Virus record (IMG/VR): IMGVR_UViG_3300034109_000300
Location: 1 to 23,101 of that record
Length of the DNA stretch: 23,101 nt
Direction: 5' to 3' (one strand)
Source: a virus
Part shown: positions 21,611-23,101 of the stretch, one piece after another
Numbering within the stretch: position 1 is the stretch's first letter
How the letters are laid out: each line of letters begins with the position of its first letter
The notes under the pieces: model-generated
Seen by the model: only the letters and a program-made list of their open reading frames with translations
Databases searched by the model: none
What the model was told of the DNA's origin: nothing
Position numbers and translations under genes: made by a program

Positions 21611-23101
21611 GCTAGTCCTAGAAGCTAAAGTCGAGAGCGTCGAAGCGGAAGCCGCGCTCGCACGGCTGGCGAATGCGTTCACCGCGACCGGCGACAAGGC
21701 CGACGTCGCCGCTGCGAAGGCCGAGAAGTTCGAGAAGTCCTATAAAGACGGACAGGCGCGCAAGAAGGCCACGTCAGAACTCGACGCCCTGAGCGGCGCG
21801 ACCACGCGAGCGGGCGATGCCGCGCAGAAGGCGACGGCCAGCACGTCCGCGCTCACGGGCATGGTGATGCGGTTCGCGGCCCCTGCGGCGGTTGGCGCGG
21901 CCGTGATGAGCACGCTGAACTGGGCGGGCAATCTCACTGACTTGTCCCGTGCAACGGGGATCGGCACAACGGCGCTTCAGAAGTTCGAGACCATCGGCAA
22001 GCTGTCCGGGGCGACGATGGATCAGGTCGCCAACGCGTCGCTCCAGTTGTCGAATCGACTGGCGGGCGGGGACAAGTCGGCGGCGCGGGCGATGGAATCG
22101 CTGGGGCTCAGCACGCAGCGGCTTATCAATATGAGCCCCGACATGGCCATGTTGGAGTTCGCGGCGGCGTTGGCGAAGGTCGAGAACCCGCAACAGCGCG
22201 TGGCGTTGGCGATGGACGCGCTCGGACGGTCTGGCGGCGCATTGCTGCCGACCCTGATGGACCTGAACGTCGAATGGGATAAGACCACGGCCAAGCTGAG
22301 CGAGGACGGCGTGAAGGCGCTGGACGACGCCAGCGACTCGATGGACCGGCTCATGGACAGCGGCAAGGGGTTGCTCGCCACGGTGTTCGTGCCGTTTGCC
22401 CCGCTGCTTGAAGGCATCACCAACGTGCTGACGCCGCTCTCCAAGCTGTTTAATGCGTTCATGCGGGACGTGCTGGCCCCGTTCGACCCCGCGAAATGGC
22501 GCGAGTGGGCCGATAGCCTCCGCGATGCCGCGAGGAGTATGGCCTTCATGGCGGGCGTCGGTCCGGGCATCGTGTCCGCGCCGCCGCCGCTGCCTGGGTC
22601 TCCCGGTGGCGGGTTTGGTATGCCCACGCCGGCCGGGGCAATCCCCTTGCCGTCGAATCTCAGCCTCGGTGGGCCGGGGCGTATCGACCTGCCGTCTCGC
22701 AGCGGCAGCGGTGGAGCGCGTGTGCTGCCGTTCCGCCAGAGCACGTTTGCACTCGGCTCGACGGCGGCGTCCATCTTTGGCATGGCCAACACGCCGGGCG
22801 GGTTCAACGCCGGGTCGCTGCCGTTCCTGGCGTCGCTGCCGTTCCTTCAGTCGGGCGGCTCGCCCATCTCGTTTGCAAACGGCTCGAGCCTTGCCGGCAC
22901 GGTGCCGATGAACGCGCCCGGTGTCGGCGGTGGCGGGCTCGGCGGGCTTGTGCGTGGGCGTGGCACGCAGATCGCGGGGCTGGGCCTCGGTCTCCTCTCG
23001 CGCTTTATTCCCACGGATAGCAAGGTCGGCGCCGCGCTCAACATGGCCGGACAGGGCGCGCAGATGGGGGCCATGTTCGGCCCGTGGGGGATGGGCATCG
23101 G
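21600..23101 (+). CDS. Tape measure protein, 3' end cut by window
   Basis: GTG 21600 is preceded by AGGAG (about 21588-21593) and overlaps the previous stop. The frame stays open to the last base, giving 500 codons. The start is a helical region rich in Ala, Glu and Lys (ELVLEAKVESVEAEAALARL). A hydrophobic segment follows at about 84-107. Then comes LTDLSRATGIGTTALQKF (112-129), a motif typical of TP901/lambda-type tape measures, and later ALGRSGGALLPTLMDL (about 205-220). The rest is Gly/Pro/Ser-rich with hydrophobic stretches. The protein spans the tail tube, sets its length and is ejected with DNA. The C-terminal end and total length are not seen. Assignment is secure by order and motifs. 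Confidence 0.9.
   Translation, partial: MARELVLEAKVESVEAEAALARLANAFTATGDKADVAAAKAEKFEKSYKDGQARKKATSELDALSGATTRAGDAAQKATASTSALTGMVMRFAAPAAVGAAVMSTLNWAGNLTDLSRATGIGTTALQKFETIGKLSGATMDQVANASLQLSNRLAGGDKSAARAMESLGLSTQRLINMSPDMAMLEFAAALAKVENPQQRVALAMDALGRSGGALLPTLMDLNVEWDKTTAKLSEDGVKALDDASDSMDRLMDSGKGLLATVFVPFAPLLEGITNVLTPLSKLFNAFMRDVLAPFDPAKWREWADSLRDAARSMAFMAGVGPGIVSAPPPLPGSPGGGFGMPTPAGAIPLPSNLSLGGPGRIDLPSRSGSGGARVLPFRQSTFALGSTAASIFGMANTPGGFNAGSLPFLASLPFLQSGGSPISFANGSSLAGTVPMNAPGVGGGGLGGLVRGRGTQIAGLGLGLLSRFIPTDSKVGAALNMAGQGAQMGAMFGPWGMGI

Noticed and set aside
1-23101. Search for integrase, attachment site, tRNA, rRNA or insertion sequences
   Set aside because: No recombinase motif, no tRNA-like cloverleaf and no terminal inverted repeats with transposase were seen; lysogeny cannot be judged from this window.

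Overview
The window is a piece of a tailed double-stranded DNA bacteriophage genome, or of a prophage. It is GC-rich throughout, all supported genes lie on the + strand, and most adjoin or overlap by a few bases (TAATG, TGATG, ATGA, GTGA junctions). A large terminase, portal, Mu gpF-like protein, scaffold, SU10/DUF5309-type capsid protein, tail-tube candidate, tail-assembly chaperone and tape measure identify a siphovirus-like virion. I see no contractile sheath, integrase, tRNA or CRISPR. The host cannot be named; base composition only suggests a high-GC bacterium.

Layout. 1-797: end of a Pro-rich coiled-coil protein, a two-helix holin-like protein and a 36-residue strongly cationic amphipathic peptide. 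794-8379: beta-rich proteins that look like virion surface or adhesion components. They include a zinc-ribbon/hydrophobic-segment/jelly-roll-like protein, an 881-residue Kelch-like protein carrying repeat modules between its blades, and a protein built of nine 22-residue repeats. 8415-13309: DNA packaging and head assembly, with an HTH gene between terminase and portal and a tail-completion protein split into two frames. 13321-15207: scaffold and major capsid protein, followed by a strong hairpin.

15331-18466 is the most unusual part. A small basic-tailed protein precedes a 982-residue protein that joins a GT4-type glycosyltransferase, a SAM-dependent methyltransferase and a GT2-type glycosyltransferase. 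The large gene is translationally coupled to the virion genes, which suggests that the phage decorates its own particle with a methylated glycan. 18463-23101: head-tail adaptor with an apparent inserted beta domain, tail terminator, tail tube, a tail chaperone with a probable +1 frameshift, and the first 500 codons of the tape measure, which runs off the window.

There is no gene-free stretch above 300 bases. The largest gap is 15208-15330, which holds the hairpin. Functions of the small and beta-rich proteins rest on composition and position; no database search was available.
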